Assembly (NCBI GenBank): GCA_028277515.1
Contig: JANQGC010000332.1
Location: forward strand, 1-64,000
Origin: Anaerolineae bacterium
GTDB taxonomy: Bacteria; Chloroflexota; Anaerolineae; Promineifilales; Promineifilaceae
Direction: 5' to 3'
Length of the DNA: 64,000 nucleotides
The position numbers and the translations under genes were made by a program. Positions 1 to 9,740 of this stretch are shown piece by piece. Under the pieces are notes generated by a model. It saw nothing but the letters and a program-made list of their open reading frames with translations. It was not told where the DNA came from and made no database searches. Numbering within the stretch: position 1 is the stretch's first letter; every line of letters starts with the position of its first letter.

Positions 1-434
1 ATCTACGAAACGGGCTTGGTGTCCCAGGGGCGGGCACGGTGTTTCCCCTGCATTTTTATGATACTAGGGGTGGGCTGGCGCGGCATGATGTTGACGGTAA
101 CCATGACCTACCCACCGCGCCGGCCCATCCTCCACGGCCTATCGGCGTCTTGCCGGGCGAGACAGGCGGGGTAGTTCGATTATTTCCTAGCAAATCGGAT
201 TTGACGTCGCTATCCTATATGAGTACAATGGTCCGCAGCTAACAAGTTTTTTTTAGTTATTTTAGGAAAGCCAATGTTTATTCTATCTATCAATAGAATC
301 CGTGATTTTGTTCCGCAGGGCGATACATCCCCTGTGGGGTTGAAGCGCGGCATGCGTTGGCGTCTACCGCTAGGTAGGATCTGTGTTTGTACTGGAGAAA
401 GGGCACACTAAATTACCTTTACCTTCGTGGATTC
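1..434. other. Structured noncoding region, identity unknown
   Basis: I see no convincing gene here. A 13-bp stem (one G-U pair) joins 71-83 to 115-127, with a loop that can fold further (ggta 96-99 with tacc 109-112). A weaker hairpin (cagggg 25-30 with cccctg 45-50) is followed by a short T-run and could be the terminator of a gene left of the window. An AT-rich stretch at 240-300 holds the inverted repeat attctat/atagaat (280-286, 293-299). The block runs directly into the intrinsic terminator at 435-470, so it could be a small RNA or a leader of the exporter genes. I looked for tmRNA, RNase P, SRP RNA, 6S and common riboswitch signatures and recognised none. Confidence 0.35.
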
Positions 435-470
435 AAGCCCCGCATGTCGATGACATGCGGGGCTTTTTTT
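435..470 (+). terminator. Strong intrinsic terminator upstream of the exporter pair
   Basis: Perfect 14-bp stem (435-448 with 452-465), 3-base loop, then an unbroken T-run of about seven counting the stem end. It sits 50 bases before the exporter start at 521, so it either ends an RNA made from 1-434 or attenuates the exporter operon. Confidence 0.85.
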
Positions 471-520
471 ATTTCCAAAATTTCCGCCTGGTAAATTTTC
501 TGAACAACGGATGGATTGAA

Positions 521-2332
521 ATGAACGATTTTCGACGATTGCTAAGTTATCTAAAACCATATAAATATCGCTTCGCCCTCTCCTTCTTTCTGGCAACAAT
601 CACCATTGGCCTTGATCTTCTTCTGCCAATGCTGTTTGGGTGGACCATTAGCCGCGGCCTGGAATCAGGAATGATGGAACGCATTATCTTTTTCTCGGCG
701 ATGCTGGTCATTGCCGGGGGTATCAAATCAGGGGCTAATTATCTGCAATGGTTGGTTCAGCAACGCGTGGGCCAAAATGTCGTGCGAGATTTTCGCGACG
801 AACTATATGTGCGCTTACAGGTGCTGCCGATTAGTTTTTACCGGGACATGCCAACTGGACAAATTATGACCCGCCTGACAAGCGATGTAGAAGCGGTTCA
901 GGAATATCTTGGATGGGGTTTCCTGATCCAAATCATGGCTGTCATGTCCTTTGTTGGCACAAGTGCAATTCTACTCTGGCTCGATTGGCAGCTAACGCTG
1001 TTAATCTATTTGCCGATGATTATCTTGCTGTTCATTGTAGCGGCATTTGACAAGCAGATCGGGCCAGCCTGGGAGATTGTTCGTGAGGAGATGGGCAAGT
1101 TGACCACTCACTTACAAGAAAATATCAGCGGCGTGCGCCTGGTGAAGGCTTTCGCGAAGGAGAAGCTGGTAACAAGCCGGTTTCACCATCGAAACAGGAC
1201 AAACAAATGGCGAAACTTAGATCGAATGCGCCTCGAAGCAAATGCTTTTCCTGCTATGGATTTGATGGTTGGGCTTTCCTTTGTGCTCCTGGCGTGGTTT
1301 GGTGCAATTCGGGTGGTCAACGGCGACGGAACATTGGGGCTATTTTTCGCTTATCAATGGTATTTGTGGGGTATTATCTGGCCACTGCGCTTTATGGGCT
1401 GGTTAATCAGCTTGATGCGACAGGCTATGGCTGCCGCACCCCGTCTGTTTGAAATTCTAGATGCTCCTGTAAAAATCAGCGATAGACCCCAGGCAGCGTC
1501 TATCACTCACGTTCAAGGTGATATTCGGTTTGAGAATGTGCACTTCGCGTTTGATGATGAACCGCAACGCTGGGTGTTGAAAGGCTTCAATTTGCAAATT
1601 AAACCTGGCGAAAGGGTGGCTATTCTGGGTGGAACCGGCAGCGGAAAATCACTTTTAATCAATTTGATCGGCCGTTTTCAGGAAGCTACCAAAGGTGCAA
1701 TCACTATCGATGGAGTTGATGTAAGCAACATCAAGCTTAGCAGTTTGCGAAAACATATCGGCATTGTGCCCCAGGAACCATTTTTGTTTTCAGCTACAGT
1801 AGGCGAAAACATCGCCTATGGGCATCCGCAAGCGCAAGAGGCTGATATCATTCGCGCGGCCAAATTAGCACAGGCTCACGATTTCATCAGTGAAATGCCT
1901 CACGGATACAACACCCAAATTGGTGAGCGTGGTGTTCGATTATCGGGTGGCCAGAAACAACGGCTTTCTCTGGCCAGGGCAATCCTGATCGATCCGGCCA
2001 TTTTTATCCTGGATGAGGCCACAAGCGCCGTTGACACACAAACCGAACATGAGATTCAACACGCCTTAGAGCAGGTAATGAATGGACGCACAAGCATCAT
2101 CATTGCCCAACGGCTATCGACTATCAAGAACGCCGATCGGATCGTTGTATTAAAGGATGGCATTGTTGCTGAACAAGGAATGCATCATCAGCTTCTTAAA
2201 CAAGGTGGTGAATATGCTCGGATTTATAACTTGCAATACCGGGAGCGTGATGAATTATCAGCGGAAATCAGACAATACATCGCTCAACATGATCTCTCAA
2301 CAGGGAAAAAAGGAATGCCGCTGGCTACCTGA
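521..2332 (+). CDS. ABC exporter half-transporter, degenerate-site subunit (pair 1, A)
   Basis: A 603-residue half-transporter with an N-terminal six-helix exporter membrane domain (about 20-320) and a C-terminal nucleotide-binding domain. Walker A GGTGSGKS is near 370, the signature LSGGQKQR near 474 and Walker B ILDEATS near 497. The switch-loop histidine is replaced by glutamine (AQRLST, Q530), as is common in the degenerate site of heterodimeric exporters. The frame is open from 383, but that start would place the terminator at 435-470 inside the protein; ATG 521 begins where family homology begins. The partner starts 38 bases downstream. Exported substrate unknown: lipid, peptide or drug are all possible. 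Confidence 0.9.
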   Translation: MNDFRRLLSYLKPYKYRFALSFFLATITIGLDLLLPMLFGWTISRGLESGMMERIIFFSAMLVIAGGIKSGANYLQWLVQQRVGQNVVRDFRDELYVRLQVLPISFYRDMPTGQIMTRLTSDVEAVQEYLGWGFLIQIMAVMSFVGTSAILLWLDWQLTLLIYLPMIILLFIVAAFDKQIGPAWEIVREEMGKLTTHLQENISGVRLVKAFAKEKLVTSRFHHRNRTNKWRNLDRMRLEANAFPAMDLMVGLSFVLLAWFGAIRVVNGDGTLGLFFAYQWYLWGIIWPLRFMGWLISLMRQAMAAAPRLFEILDAPVKISDRPQAASITHVQGDIRFENVHFAFDDEPQRWVLKGFNLQIKPGERVAILGGTGSGKSLLINLIGRFQEATKGAITIDGVDVSNIKLSSLRKHIGIVPQEPFLFSATVGENIAYGHPQAQEADIIRAAKLAQAHDFISEMPHGYNTQIGERGVRLSGGQKQRLSLARAILIDPAIFILDEATSAVDTQTEHEIQHALEQVMNGRTSIIIAQRLSTIKNADRIVVLKDGIVAEQGMHHQLLKQGGEYARIYNLQYRERDELSAEIRQYIAQHDLSTGKKGMPLAT

Positions 2333-2370
2333 TAAGGTGAAGTTTGATATTGACACATGAGGAACGAATC

Positions 2371-4194
2371 ATGTCAGAAAATTTATCGTACGAACAATTT
2401 GAAGAAGCAGAACAAAGACCTTTTAATAAACAGTTTTTTCTGCGCATGCTGCGCTATTTACTGCCATATAAGCGCCGGGTTTTGTTAACGATTCTGGGGA
2501 TTTTGCTGGCCTCTGGCGTGCCCCTGTTTGAACCCTATCTATTGGGTCGGATTGTGGACGAGGGTATTGTTCCGGCGGATATTTCGGCCGTACAGCGCCT
2601 GGCACTCATCTTAGCCGCTTTGCATTTAATTGGCTGGATAGGCAGCCGGCTGCGCACATGGTCGGCCGCAATCATCGGCCAAAATGTGCTGTTTGATCTG
2701 CGCCAAGAATTATATCTGCACATCCAAAAATTAAGTTTGCGCTTTTACGACCGGTATCCGGTCGGCCGTATCATGTCGCGCATCACCAGTGATGTGGAAT
2801 CAATCGCTCGCTTGTTAAACACCGGCCTAGTTACATTTGTGGGTGAAGGATTCAACCTTCTAGGCATCATCGTCGTTATGCTGTGGATGAGCATTCCTCT
2901 AACCCTGATCGCCTTTATAACCATGCCAATCCTGCTGATCATCCTTTATAAACTGCGCACATCGCTGGAGACGAGTTGGAAAAATGTGCGTAAAAGCATC
3001 TCCAACATCAATACCTACACAAACGAGTCGGTCAATGGTATCCAGGTGACCCAATCCTTTGTGCGCGAACAAACCAACATCCGTACCTTCCAAGGCTTAA
3101 CAAATGATTCCCATACTGCCTGGATGAGTGCCGTAAAGTCAGATGAAGCGGTGTGGCCTTCAGTAGAATTTGTTGGTGTACTGGGAACCGGATTGGTGAT
3201 CGTTGCCGGAGGTGCCCTGGTGTTGAATGAAAGCCTGACCATCGGTTTCATCATCGCCTTTATCAATTATGTTTGGCGCTTCTGGTCACCATTAAGCGCC
3301 ATGAGCCGCCTGTATGGAATGACCTTGAGCGCCATGGCCTCAGCAGAAAGAATCTTTGCCTTTCTAGATATGGAGCCAGAGATAACCAATAAAAGGTATG
3401 CTCTACCAATGGCCGATATCAAGGGCCAGGTGACATTCGATCATGTTTACTTCAAATATGATCCTGAGCAGCATTGGATACTAAGGGACATTCATTTCCA
3501 GGTAGAACCTGGCCAAACGATTGCCCTTGTTGGACACACTGGCAGCGGAAAGACTTCCATCATCAACCTGCTCATGCGCTTTTACGACCCTATCAAAGGC
3601 GCATTGCGTATTGATGGGGTTGATGTACGTGACGTTCAGGTAGCCACATTGCGCAGTCAAATGGCCATTGTCCTACAAGATGGCTTCGCCTTCTCCGGCA
3701 CGATTGCCGATAACATCCGCTTTGGAAAATTAGAAGCAACCGATCAAGAAATTATCGCTGCGGCGCAAGCGGTCCATTTTGACGATTTTGTGCAAAGTCT
3801 GGACGATAAATATGATTACGATGTGGGTGAACGTGGCAACCGGCTGAGCGTCGGCCAACGACAACTATTGGCGTTTGCCAGGGCACTACTGGCTGATCCA
3901 CGTATATTAATTCTTGATGAGGCAACATCCAGTGTGGATACGGAAACGGAAATAAAAATCCAAAATGGTTTGTCAGTTTTACAAAAGGGAAGAACCTCTT
4001 TTGTGATCGCCCACCGGCTGAGCACCATCCGCCATGCCGACAAGATAATGGTCATCGATCGTGGACAAATTGTCGAAACAGGAACGCATGAGGAATTGTT
4101 AGCCCAGCAAGGTCGTTACTTTGACCTTTACTTGACCCAATTCGCTGTGCAAAATGAGAGTGAACAAAGCAAAACTCAACCTCAATTTGCCTAG
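2371..4194 (+). CDS. ABC exporter half-transporter, consensus-site subunit (pair 1, B)
   Basis: A 607-residue exporter-type half-transporter. The membrane domain covers about 30-330; the nucleotide-binding domain has Walker A GHTGSGKT at 388-395, signature LSVGQ at 492-496, Walker B ILDEATSSVD near 515 and the switch histidine H548 in AHRLST. Its non-canonical LSVGQ would face the Walker sites of the upstream subunit, which itself lacks the switch histidine, so the two genes form a complementary asymmetric heterodimer with one full catalytic site. Start ATG 2371 is preceded by a gagga Shine-Dalgarno; an in-frame TTG at 2344 is rejected. Substrate unknown. Confidence 0.9.
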   Translation: MSENLSYEQFEEAEQRPFNKQFFLRMLRYLLPYKRRVLLTILGILLASGVPLFEPYLLGRIVDEGIVPADISAVQRLALILAALHLIGWIGSRLRTWSAAIIGQNVLFDLRQELYLHIQKLSLRFYDRYPVGRIMSRITSDVESIARLLNTGLVTFVGEGFNLLGIIVVMLWMSIPLTLIAFITMPILLIILYKLRTSLETSWKNVRKSISNINTYTNESVNGIQVTQSFVREQTNIRTFQGLTNDSHTAWMSAVKSDEAVWPSVEFVGVLGTGLVIVAGGALVLNESLTIGFIIAFINYVWRFWSPLSAMSRLYGMTLSAMASAERIFAFLDMEPEITNKRYALPMADIKGQVTFDHVYFKYDPEQHWILRDIHFQVEPGQTIALVGHTGSGKTSIINLLMRFYDPIKGALRIDGVDVRDVQVATLRSQMAIVLQDGFAFSGTIADNIRFGKLEATDQEIIAAAQAVHFDDFVQSLDDKYDYDVGERGNRLSVGQRQLLAFARALLADPRILILDEATSSVDTETEIKIQNGLSVLQKGRTSFVIAHRLSTIRHADKIMVIDRGQIVETGTHEELLAQQGRYFDLYLTQFAVQNESEQSKTQPQFA

Positions 4195-4214
4195 GTGTTT
4201 GGCAAGAATAATTC

Positions 4215-4250
4215 CCGGCCTGATTAAATCATTCCTGATCAGGCCGGTAT
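4215..4250. terminator. Bidirectional terminator between convergent genes
   Basis: A 10-bp inverted repeat (ccggcctgat 4215-4224, atcaggccgg 4238-4247) lies between the 3' ends of the exporter pair on + and the HAF protein on -. The flanks are AT-rich rather than pure T-runs, so strength is uncertain. Confidence 0.55.
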
Positions 4251-4255
4251 CTTGA

Positions 4256-6124
4256 TTATTTGATGAGCCTTAAATATTTCTCAGGCAGCAGGCCATCATT
4301 CAGTTCCGACATATCGCTTAGCGGCTGATTCAATTGGCCCAGGCAGTGAATGAACTCTCTTTTATTATCCGGACGCTGGCCAGAACCATGAATTTCACTG
4401 ATATGGCTGTGTCCACTGTCCGCACTGCTCCAACCAACCAGGCCGTAATCAGCCGCATAATAATACCGTTCCTGGGGAGGTTGGTTAAGATTTTGCAACC
4501 AGGCTAATTGAATCACGTTTTGCAGCGTCAAGCCGCTGGCAAATGTAAATTGAGGATAATATGCTTCAAGTTTGAGCCAGGTCGGCGCCCATCCGGTACC
4601 GTTAGGAACGATGCTACAATCATTCTTGTTGCGTAAAATGACATAAGCATTGCGCTTGTAAATGTCACCGACGCGCCAATAGCGGGGACTCCACCGCGAA
4701 CCTGGCGGCGTGCCTGGTTTAGAATCAGCATAGAGCGTGTAATAACGGCCGAAACCAGGACTTGTATCCGTACCCCGGTAAATATATCCACCGGCCGACC
4801 ATAACTCTTCCCATTCAGCTAATACCTCATTGCCCTTGGTATGGAAGAATTTGCCTCCCTCAATTTGGGTCTGGTGGCGGGCCTGAGAGCCATTGCTGTG
4901 CTGAACTTCATAAAGCCGGCTGTCACCAATGAGAAAATCATTCATATCAATGATACCGGAAGGAACCGGTGTCAGGGTTGGAGATGGGGTTGGGGTTGGC
5001 GTCGGCGTTGGTGGCGCATCCGGCACAGCAATAATTGGAAAGTAAACCGGCGGAATCGGTATGGGTGGTCGGAGCAAAAATGCGTGCATTTGATCGGAAA
5101 TGATACCCGTACCAACAATCCAGCCTTGATCGTTAATATCCTCGGCCGATAGTAACGCCTCCCATTCCGAATCGACCGGCAGCATGTCATTCAAATCCAT
5201 GATCTGCCCTTCCTGCCAAAGCACAGCGCGTTTTCCGTTCTCAGCTTCAGACCAACCGGCAATCACACCACCATTATTGATCGCATTCGCCTGGCTGGTC
5301 CTGGAAATAACATCACCCAAAGTTCCTAAATCTTGCATCTCTCCATCTTCCCATAGGAAAGCATGTGCGGAAATATCACCACTAACATGAGAATTGCCCA
5401 CAATTTGGCCGAGATCGTTTATATCAAGTGCCCGGCTGCTGGAGCCATCGAGCGTTCCCAGACCGGTGAACACCCCAGACGCCCATAAGTAACCAAAACT
5501 GTTGTTTGCCGAAATCTCTATTGTTCCCACCAATTCTCCCCCAAGATTAAGGCCGCTGGCTGAAGCCACCCCGCCACTTATGGGAATCGTGCTGCTTAGC
5601 ATTTCGTCCTGCCAAAGCAATAATTGGTTATTACTCTCAGTGATGCTGCTGCCGGCAACCAGTCCCAGGTTGTTTACCGCTTGAGCCACACCCTGGGTGT
5701 CGCTGAGCGTTTCCAGTTGAGTGTATGTTTCTCCTGCCCAAAGGACAGGGAATTGAAGGGTTGCTGTTTGTACGGTAGTCATGAATGCACCGGCAATTAA
5801 ACCCTTGTCGTTTATTGCGGCGGCCGAAGTGGTCAGCCCGGCAGTAACAGAAAGTGGAACCATGATTCCATCCTCCCACAAAAAGGCAACCGGCTCCGAG
5901 CCATCACTTATCGTTGAGGAACCAATAATTTGACCTTCATTATTGATAGCCACGGACTGGCTCTCCGGCCCACCGAGTGTACCTAAGTCCATAATTTCAT
6001 AGGACACTGGATCGTCAGCCGCCAGGAGGCTGTTGATGGCTCCGTGTCGAAGCATCGCTGTCAATAAAAAAAAGGTAATGAATCCCAGGGTAATACTGAG
6101 AAAAGTAAACGAAATTCTCTTCAT
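4256..6124 (-). CDS. Secreted HAF-repeat protein with Pro/Thr linker and unknown C-terminal domain
   Basis: A 622-residue exported protein. An N-terminal signal segment (about 1-35) precedes six or seven HAF-type repeats (about 40-350) carrying the family pattern of DLGTLGG, a-INN-GQI-G and AFLWEDG. A PTPTPTPTPSPT spacer follows near 365-380, then about 240 residues rich in Trp and Tyr that I do not recognise (two YYTLYA/RYYYAADYG-like stretches). HAF repeats are known as short extracellular repeats that may build a propeller-like fold; function is unknown. An agagg Shine-Dalgarno lies just before the ATG. It is the last of the - strand genes after the second exporter pair, but a 369-base gap suggests its own promoter. 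Confidence 0.8.
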   Translation of the reverse strand: MKRISFTFLSITLGFITFFLLTAMLRHGAINSLLAADDPVSYEIMDLGTLGGPESQSVAINNEGQIIGSSTISDGSEPVAFLWEDGIMVPLSVTAGLTTSAAAINDKGLIAGAFMTTVQTATLQFPVLWAGETYTQLETLSDTQGVAQAVNNLGLVAGSSITESNNQLLLWQDEMLSSTIPISGGVASASGLNLGGELVGTIEISANNSFGYLWASGVFTGLGTLDGSSSRALDINDLGQIVGNSHVSGDISAHAFLWEDGEMQDLGTLGDVISRTSQANAINNGGVIAGWSEAENGKRAVLWQEGQIMDLNDMLPVDSEWEALLSAEDINDQGWIVGTGIISDQMHAFLLRPPIPIPPVYFPIIAVPDAPPTPTPTPTPSPTLTPVPSGIIDMNDFLIGDSRLYEVQHSNGSQARHQTQIEGGKFFHTKGNEVLAEWEELWSAGGYIYRGTDTSPGFGRYYTLYADSKPGTPPGSRWSPRYWRVGDIYKRNAYVILRNKNDCSIVPNGTGWAPTWLKLEAYYPQFTFASGLTLQNVIQLAWLQNLNQPPQERYYYAADYGLVGWSSADSGHSHISEIHGSGQRPDNKREFIHCLGQLNQPLSDMSELNDGLLPEKYLRLIK

Positions 6125-6493
6125 GAATGCGCCTCTACGTTCATTTGATTCGCTGGATCATATTTCTAAATGCCTGGAAGAAAAAACGCTTATTGCCAGG
6201 ATTTGTACTCAAATTTCAGCTTATTTGTTTTCTTGTATAGCAGTTCTGATTCGTGATTCGGGATGTTCACTACGGAAATATTACCACATGCCCCTTAAAA
6301 AAAAGCCGAATTTGCAGCGTTAAGGAGATTTTTAGGGGATTATCACGCAATTTTCACAAGAAGAGAGTCATGCCAACTTTCAGAAAGTTGGAATCTTTAA
6401 CAAGTGGCAGTCACTTGAATCGTCAAAATCTCTCTGAACCGAAATAATAAGTGACTGCCACTTTATGGTAAATAAACCACTTGAGCAAATCTA
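6125..6493. other. Intergenic region with three hairpins
   Basis: This gap holds the upstream region of the HAF gene and several dyads: a cctgg/ccagg hairpin at about 6168-6202, an 8-bp stem with 3-base loop at 6373-6391, and a 15-bp inverted repeat described separately. I see no ORF with coding character; the short + strand frames cross these repeats. Confidence 0.5.
6402..6463. repeat. 15-bp perfect inverted repeat, each arm itself dyadic
   Basis: aagtggcagtcactt (6402-6416) and its exact reverse complement (6449-6463) are separated by 32 bases. Each arm also has internal symmetry (caagtg-N5-cacttg). It lies 30 bases beyond the glycosidase stop codon on the - strand. There is no T-run, so an operator or a dispersed repeat is as likely as a terminator. 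Confidence 0.6.
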
Positions 6494-7840
6494 TTAGGTT
6501 TTTTCTGCGTGCTGTAGAGATAAATACGACGGCCGCTCCGATCCGTCAGGGCGCAAAAGACTATACCCGGATTCGCTAAATTGCGTTCCCAATAAAGGGC
6601 CAAAATTCAAGTTCCATAAGAACATTGGACCCATCATGTCCGATTCTTGAGCCATAGAAAATGCCTGTAAAATATAGATGGCCTGTTCTTCTTCACTCAC
6701 ATCATTCATGAAAAGAGCATGCTCTGGTGGTGGCTCCGGCGTTCCCAGTTTATTATTCACCCCCTCGAAGCTACCCCAGCCAAATTCTGTAGACCACAGT
6801 TGCTTATCCACGACAAAATCTTCAAGAAGGCCAGTGTAGTCCAGAAGTGTATCCTGGAAGAAAAAACTGGGATGGTCATTGTGGCTGGGAACGGAGGGAT
6901 CGGGACTGGCGTAGGAACTGTCCGGAGGATTGGCCCAACCATAAGGATGTACACCGATAGCGTCAACATGATCAGCAATTCCTGCCTCAAACATCCCACG
7001 CAAGAAGACCCGATCATCAATCGCTAAAATACCATCATTAATACCGGTTACTGCCGGCGCGCCGCTGACGAGCACGCTTAGACTATCACTCTCACGAAGG
7101 CCGGCCGCTCCGGCAGCCACAAGACGCGCAAAATCGGCCGGGTTGAGCGAAACACCATTCCATTCCCGTTGTAAATTTGGTTCATTCCACAATTCATAGG
7201 CTGCGACCCGACCCAGGTAGCGTGACCCCAGGAAACGCATGAAGTCGGAATACAATTGATACTCACCCGGAGGGCCATCCATTTCAGTTGTGGGGCGGCT
7301 CCATTCCGGGGCCTTGGACACACTTAATAAAACCCGGATATCATTTGCATTTGCTGCATTAATGATGCTGTCTAATTCAGAAAAACGAATGTCATCAAAA
7401 CGGTCAGGTTGCGGCTGGTACAACTTCCAGGAGACCTGAACCTTAACCCAGCCTACCCCCAACCGCTTGAGATGTTCAACAATCCGTGATATATCTTCAC
7501 CGTGAATATGAACCTGTACCCCCATTTTCCCCATTTCTAATGGCGGTCCTTGATACATCGGAAAAAGGGGTGTTGGCGTGTGGGTTGGTTCTAGCGGTGG
7601 CAACGATGTTGCCGTTGAAACCGGTTGGGTAACAGATAGAGCAGTTTCAGTGGGTACCGCTGTAGGTGATAGGGTTATTAATGCCTGCAGGGTAGCGGTG
7701 GGGGAAGTGCCAGGTCCGCTTGTTGGCGCAGGCGTTTGGGCTTGCTCTCCCGCTTGACAGGAAACCAGCGGTATTAATGTTCCAATACATAAGAACAGCC
7801 ATTGGAACAACTTTGACTTATCGCTCAGATTACGCTCCAA
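6494..7840 (-). CDS. Secreted lipoprotein, glycoside hydrolase-like TIM barrel
   Basis: A 448-residue protein with a lipoprotein signal (lipobox PLVSC near 28), a long Ser/Thr/Pro spacer (about 30-95) and a clan GH-A-like barrel. The acid/base glutamate is in ELWNEPN and the presumed nucleophile in STEFGWGS. It resembles cellulase/GH5- or GH39-like proteins; specificity cannot be read from sequence. The start codon is TTG at 7840, 15 bases after the stop of the upstream ABC gene, with no good Shine-Dalgarno. It is probably co-transcribed with the second exporter pair. Confidence 0.75.
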   Translation of the reverse strand: MERNLSDKSKLFQWLFLCIGTLIPLVSCQAGEQAQTPAPTSGPGTSPTATLQALITLSPTAVPTETALSVTQPVSTATSLPPLEPTHTPTPLFPMYQGPPLEMGKMGVQVHIHGEDISRIVEHLKRLGVGWVKVQVSWKLYQPQPDRFDDIRFSELDSIINAANANDIRVLLSVSKAPEWSRPTTEMDGPPGEYQLYSDFMRFLGSRYLGRVAAYELWNEPNLQREWNGVSLNPADFARLVAAGAAGLRESDSLSVLVSGAPAVTGINDGILAIDDRVFLRGMFEAGIADHVDAIGVHPYGWANPPDSSYASPDPSVPSHNDHPSFFFQDTLLDYTGLLEDFVVDKQLWSTEFGWGSFEGVNNKLGTPEPPPEHALFMNDVSEEEQAIYILQAFSMAQESDMMGPMFLWNLNFGPLLGTQFSESGYSLLRPDGSERPSYLSLQHAEKT

Positions 7841-7855
7841 TTCTACCGCGAAACC

Positions 7856-9727
7856 TTAGGATTCTGCTTGTGCCCACTGCATGGTGTAAAGATTGTAATA
7901 TTGTCCTTCATGCGCGAGGAGTTCTTCATGCGTGCCGCGTTCCGTGATTTGGCCGTTATCCAAGACCACGATCTGATCGGCGTTGACAATCGTGCTTAAG
8001 CGATGGGCAATAACAAAACTCGTTCTACCGGCCATTAGCGTATCCATCGCCTTTTGAATAATTTTTTCGCTCGTCGTATCCACGCTACTGGTTGCCTCGT
8101 CCAAAATGAGAATCCGCGGATCGGCCAATAAAGCACGGGCAAAAGAAATGATCTGGCGTTGCCCAACGCTTAAGTTGACCCCATTTTCGCCGACATCCGT
8201 GTCAAACCCATCCTGCATATTATCGATAAAATCATAAGCGCCGACATTCCTGGCTGCTTCAAATACCTCTTCGTCAGAGGCGTCAAGTTTACCGTAACGA
8301 ATATTTTCCTTAATACTACCCTTGAACAAAAATGTATCTTGCAAAACGATTCCCAGTTGCCGGCGTAGACTTGATTTGGAAACCTCACGAATATCATGAC
8401 CATCAATTATCAAGCTGCCGCTGGACACCTCAAAAAATCGCGCCAATAAACGAATGATCGTGCTCTTGCCGGCGCCGGTTTCGCCAACCAGGGCGATCCT
8501 CTGGCCAGGTTTGGCTTCCAGGTTAATATTACGCAGCACCAACACATTTTCATCATAGCCAAAACTGACATCCTGGAACCACACATGACCTTTGATCGGA
8601 GGTAATTGACGCGCCTGCGGATGGTCAACAATAGTGGGTGTGACATCCATTAAATTGAATACGCGTTCGCTGGCTGCCATCGTTGCCTGGAATACATTAT
8701 AGCGTTGGGCTAACTCACGAATGGGTTCAAAAAAGCGATCCACGTAAAGCACAAAAGCGACCAAAACCCCCGCGGTCAATTCATCCCCAAGCACCAACCA
8801 CCCGCCAACACCAACCACCAGGGCAGTAGCCAGAGCACCCATAAAATCGACTCCTGGAAAGAATATTGCGGCGAGGCGGGTAGCTTCAACATTTGCATTA
8901 AAATATGAACGGTTCAAATTATTAAAGAAAAAATAGTTTTCTTCTTCGCGTGTATAACTTTTTGTCACGCGTATTCCCGAAATAGATTCATTTAAATAGC
9001 CATTGATCAACGATAGGCGCTGCCGGGTCGCTCGATAGGCAACACGCACATGCTTACGCCAATAATTGGTCAATATGATCATTAAAGGCAACACTGAGAA
9101 CGTCACCAGGGCCAACTTCCAATTGAGCAAAAACATGGCGGCGACAATTCCGGTGAGCGTAAAAAGGGAACGAAACAGTCCAGTAATAGACCAGGTTATA
9201 AAATCTTGAACGACACCGACGTCGCTAATCAAGCGGCTCATTAACCTGCCGACGCTGTAATCATTGAAAAAACTGAGCGTTAACGTATGCAGGTGGCGGA
9301 ACAAATTGCTGCGAAAATCAGCGACCACACTGGTCCCGACATAAGCCATAATGGCAATTCGCCAGCGGTTAGTGATCCATGCACCTATGGCTGCCAGGAG
9401 AAATAATACAGCCCATGTACGCATGGTATTCAATGAACCGGTACGGATACCATCGTCAATCGCCCGGCCAATAATTAGTGGTTGGGAGACAGCCAAAAGC
9501 GAGCTGGCAATCATCAGAATAATGGCTATGACTAATCGCCTGGAATAAGGTTTGAGGTAAACAGATAGGCGACGAACGAGACGACTGTCATAAGCCTTCC
9601 CAATTTGATCATCCTCATCAGGTAAAAGGTCTTCGATTTGAGCCTCAATACCTCCCTCATCCTTTTCCATACGGGGGTACTGTCGTTTACGCGAAAACCT
9701 TACACTAGACCCATTGTCGTTCGACAT
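7856..9727 (-). CDS. ABC exporter half-transporter, consensus-site subunit (pair 2, B)
   Basis: A 623-residue exporter half-transporter with a charged N-terminal extension of about 45 residues, the membrane domain (about 55-340) and a nucleotide-binding domain: Walker A GETGAGKS 415-422, signature LSVGQ from 519, Walker B ILDEATSSVD near 540 and an intact AHRLST switch histidine. The LSVGQ/intact-H combination matches the B subunit of pair 1. An agggaga Shine-Dalgarno precedes ATG 9727, and the gene begins 13 bases after its partner ends. Confidence 0.9.
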   Translation of the reverse strand: MSNDNGSSVRFSRKRQYPRMEKDEGGIEAQIEDLLPDEDDQIGKAYDSRLVRRLSVYLKPYSRRLVIAIILMIASSLLAVSQPLIIGRAIDDGIRTGSLNTMRTWAVLFLLAAIGAWITNRWRIAIMAYVGTSVVADFRSNLFRHLHTLTLSFFNDYSVGRLMSRLISDVGVVQDFITWSITGLFRSLFTLTGIVAAMFLLNWKLALVTFSVLPLMIILTNYWRKHVRVAYRATRQRLSLINGYLNESISGIRVTKSYTREEENYFFFNNLNRSYFNANVEATRLAAIFFPGVDFMGALATALVVGVGGWLVLGDELTAGVLVAFVLYVDRFFEPIRELAQRYNVFQATMAASERVFNLMDVTPTIVDHPQARQLPPIKGHVWFQDVSFGYDENVLVLRNINLEAKPGQRIALVGETGAGKSTIIRLLARFFEVSSGSLIIDGHDIREVSKSSLRRQLGIVLQDTFLFKGSIKENIRYGKLDASDEEVFEAARNVGAYDFIDNMQDGFDTDVGENGVNLSVGQRQIISFARALLADPRILILDEATSSVDTTSEKIIQKAMDTLMAGRTSFVIAHRLSTIVNADQIVVLDNGQITERGTHEELLAHEGQYYNLYTMQWAQAES

Positions 9728-9740
9728 AGATTGGTTCTCC

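Noticed and set aside
39..242. 67-codon + strand frame at the left edge
   Set aside because: It crosses the strong 71-127 stem, has no Shine-Dalgarno and no recognisable protein character.
383..520. N-terminal extension of the first exporter gene
   Set aside because: It would translate through the intrinsic terminator at 435-470; family homology starts at ATG 521.
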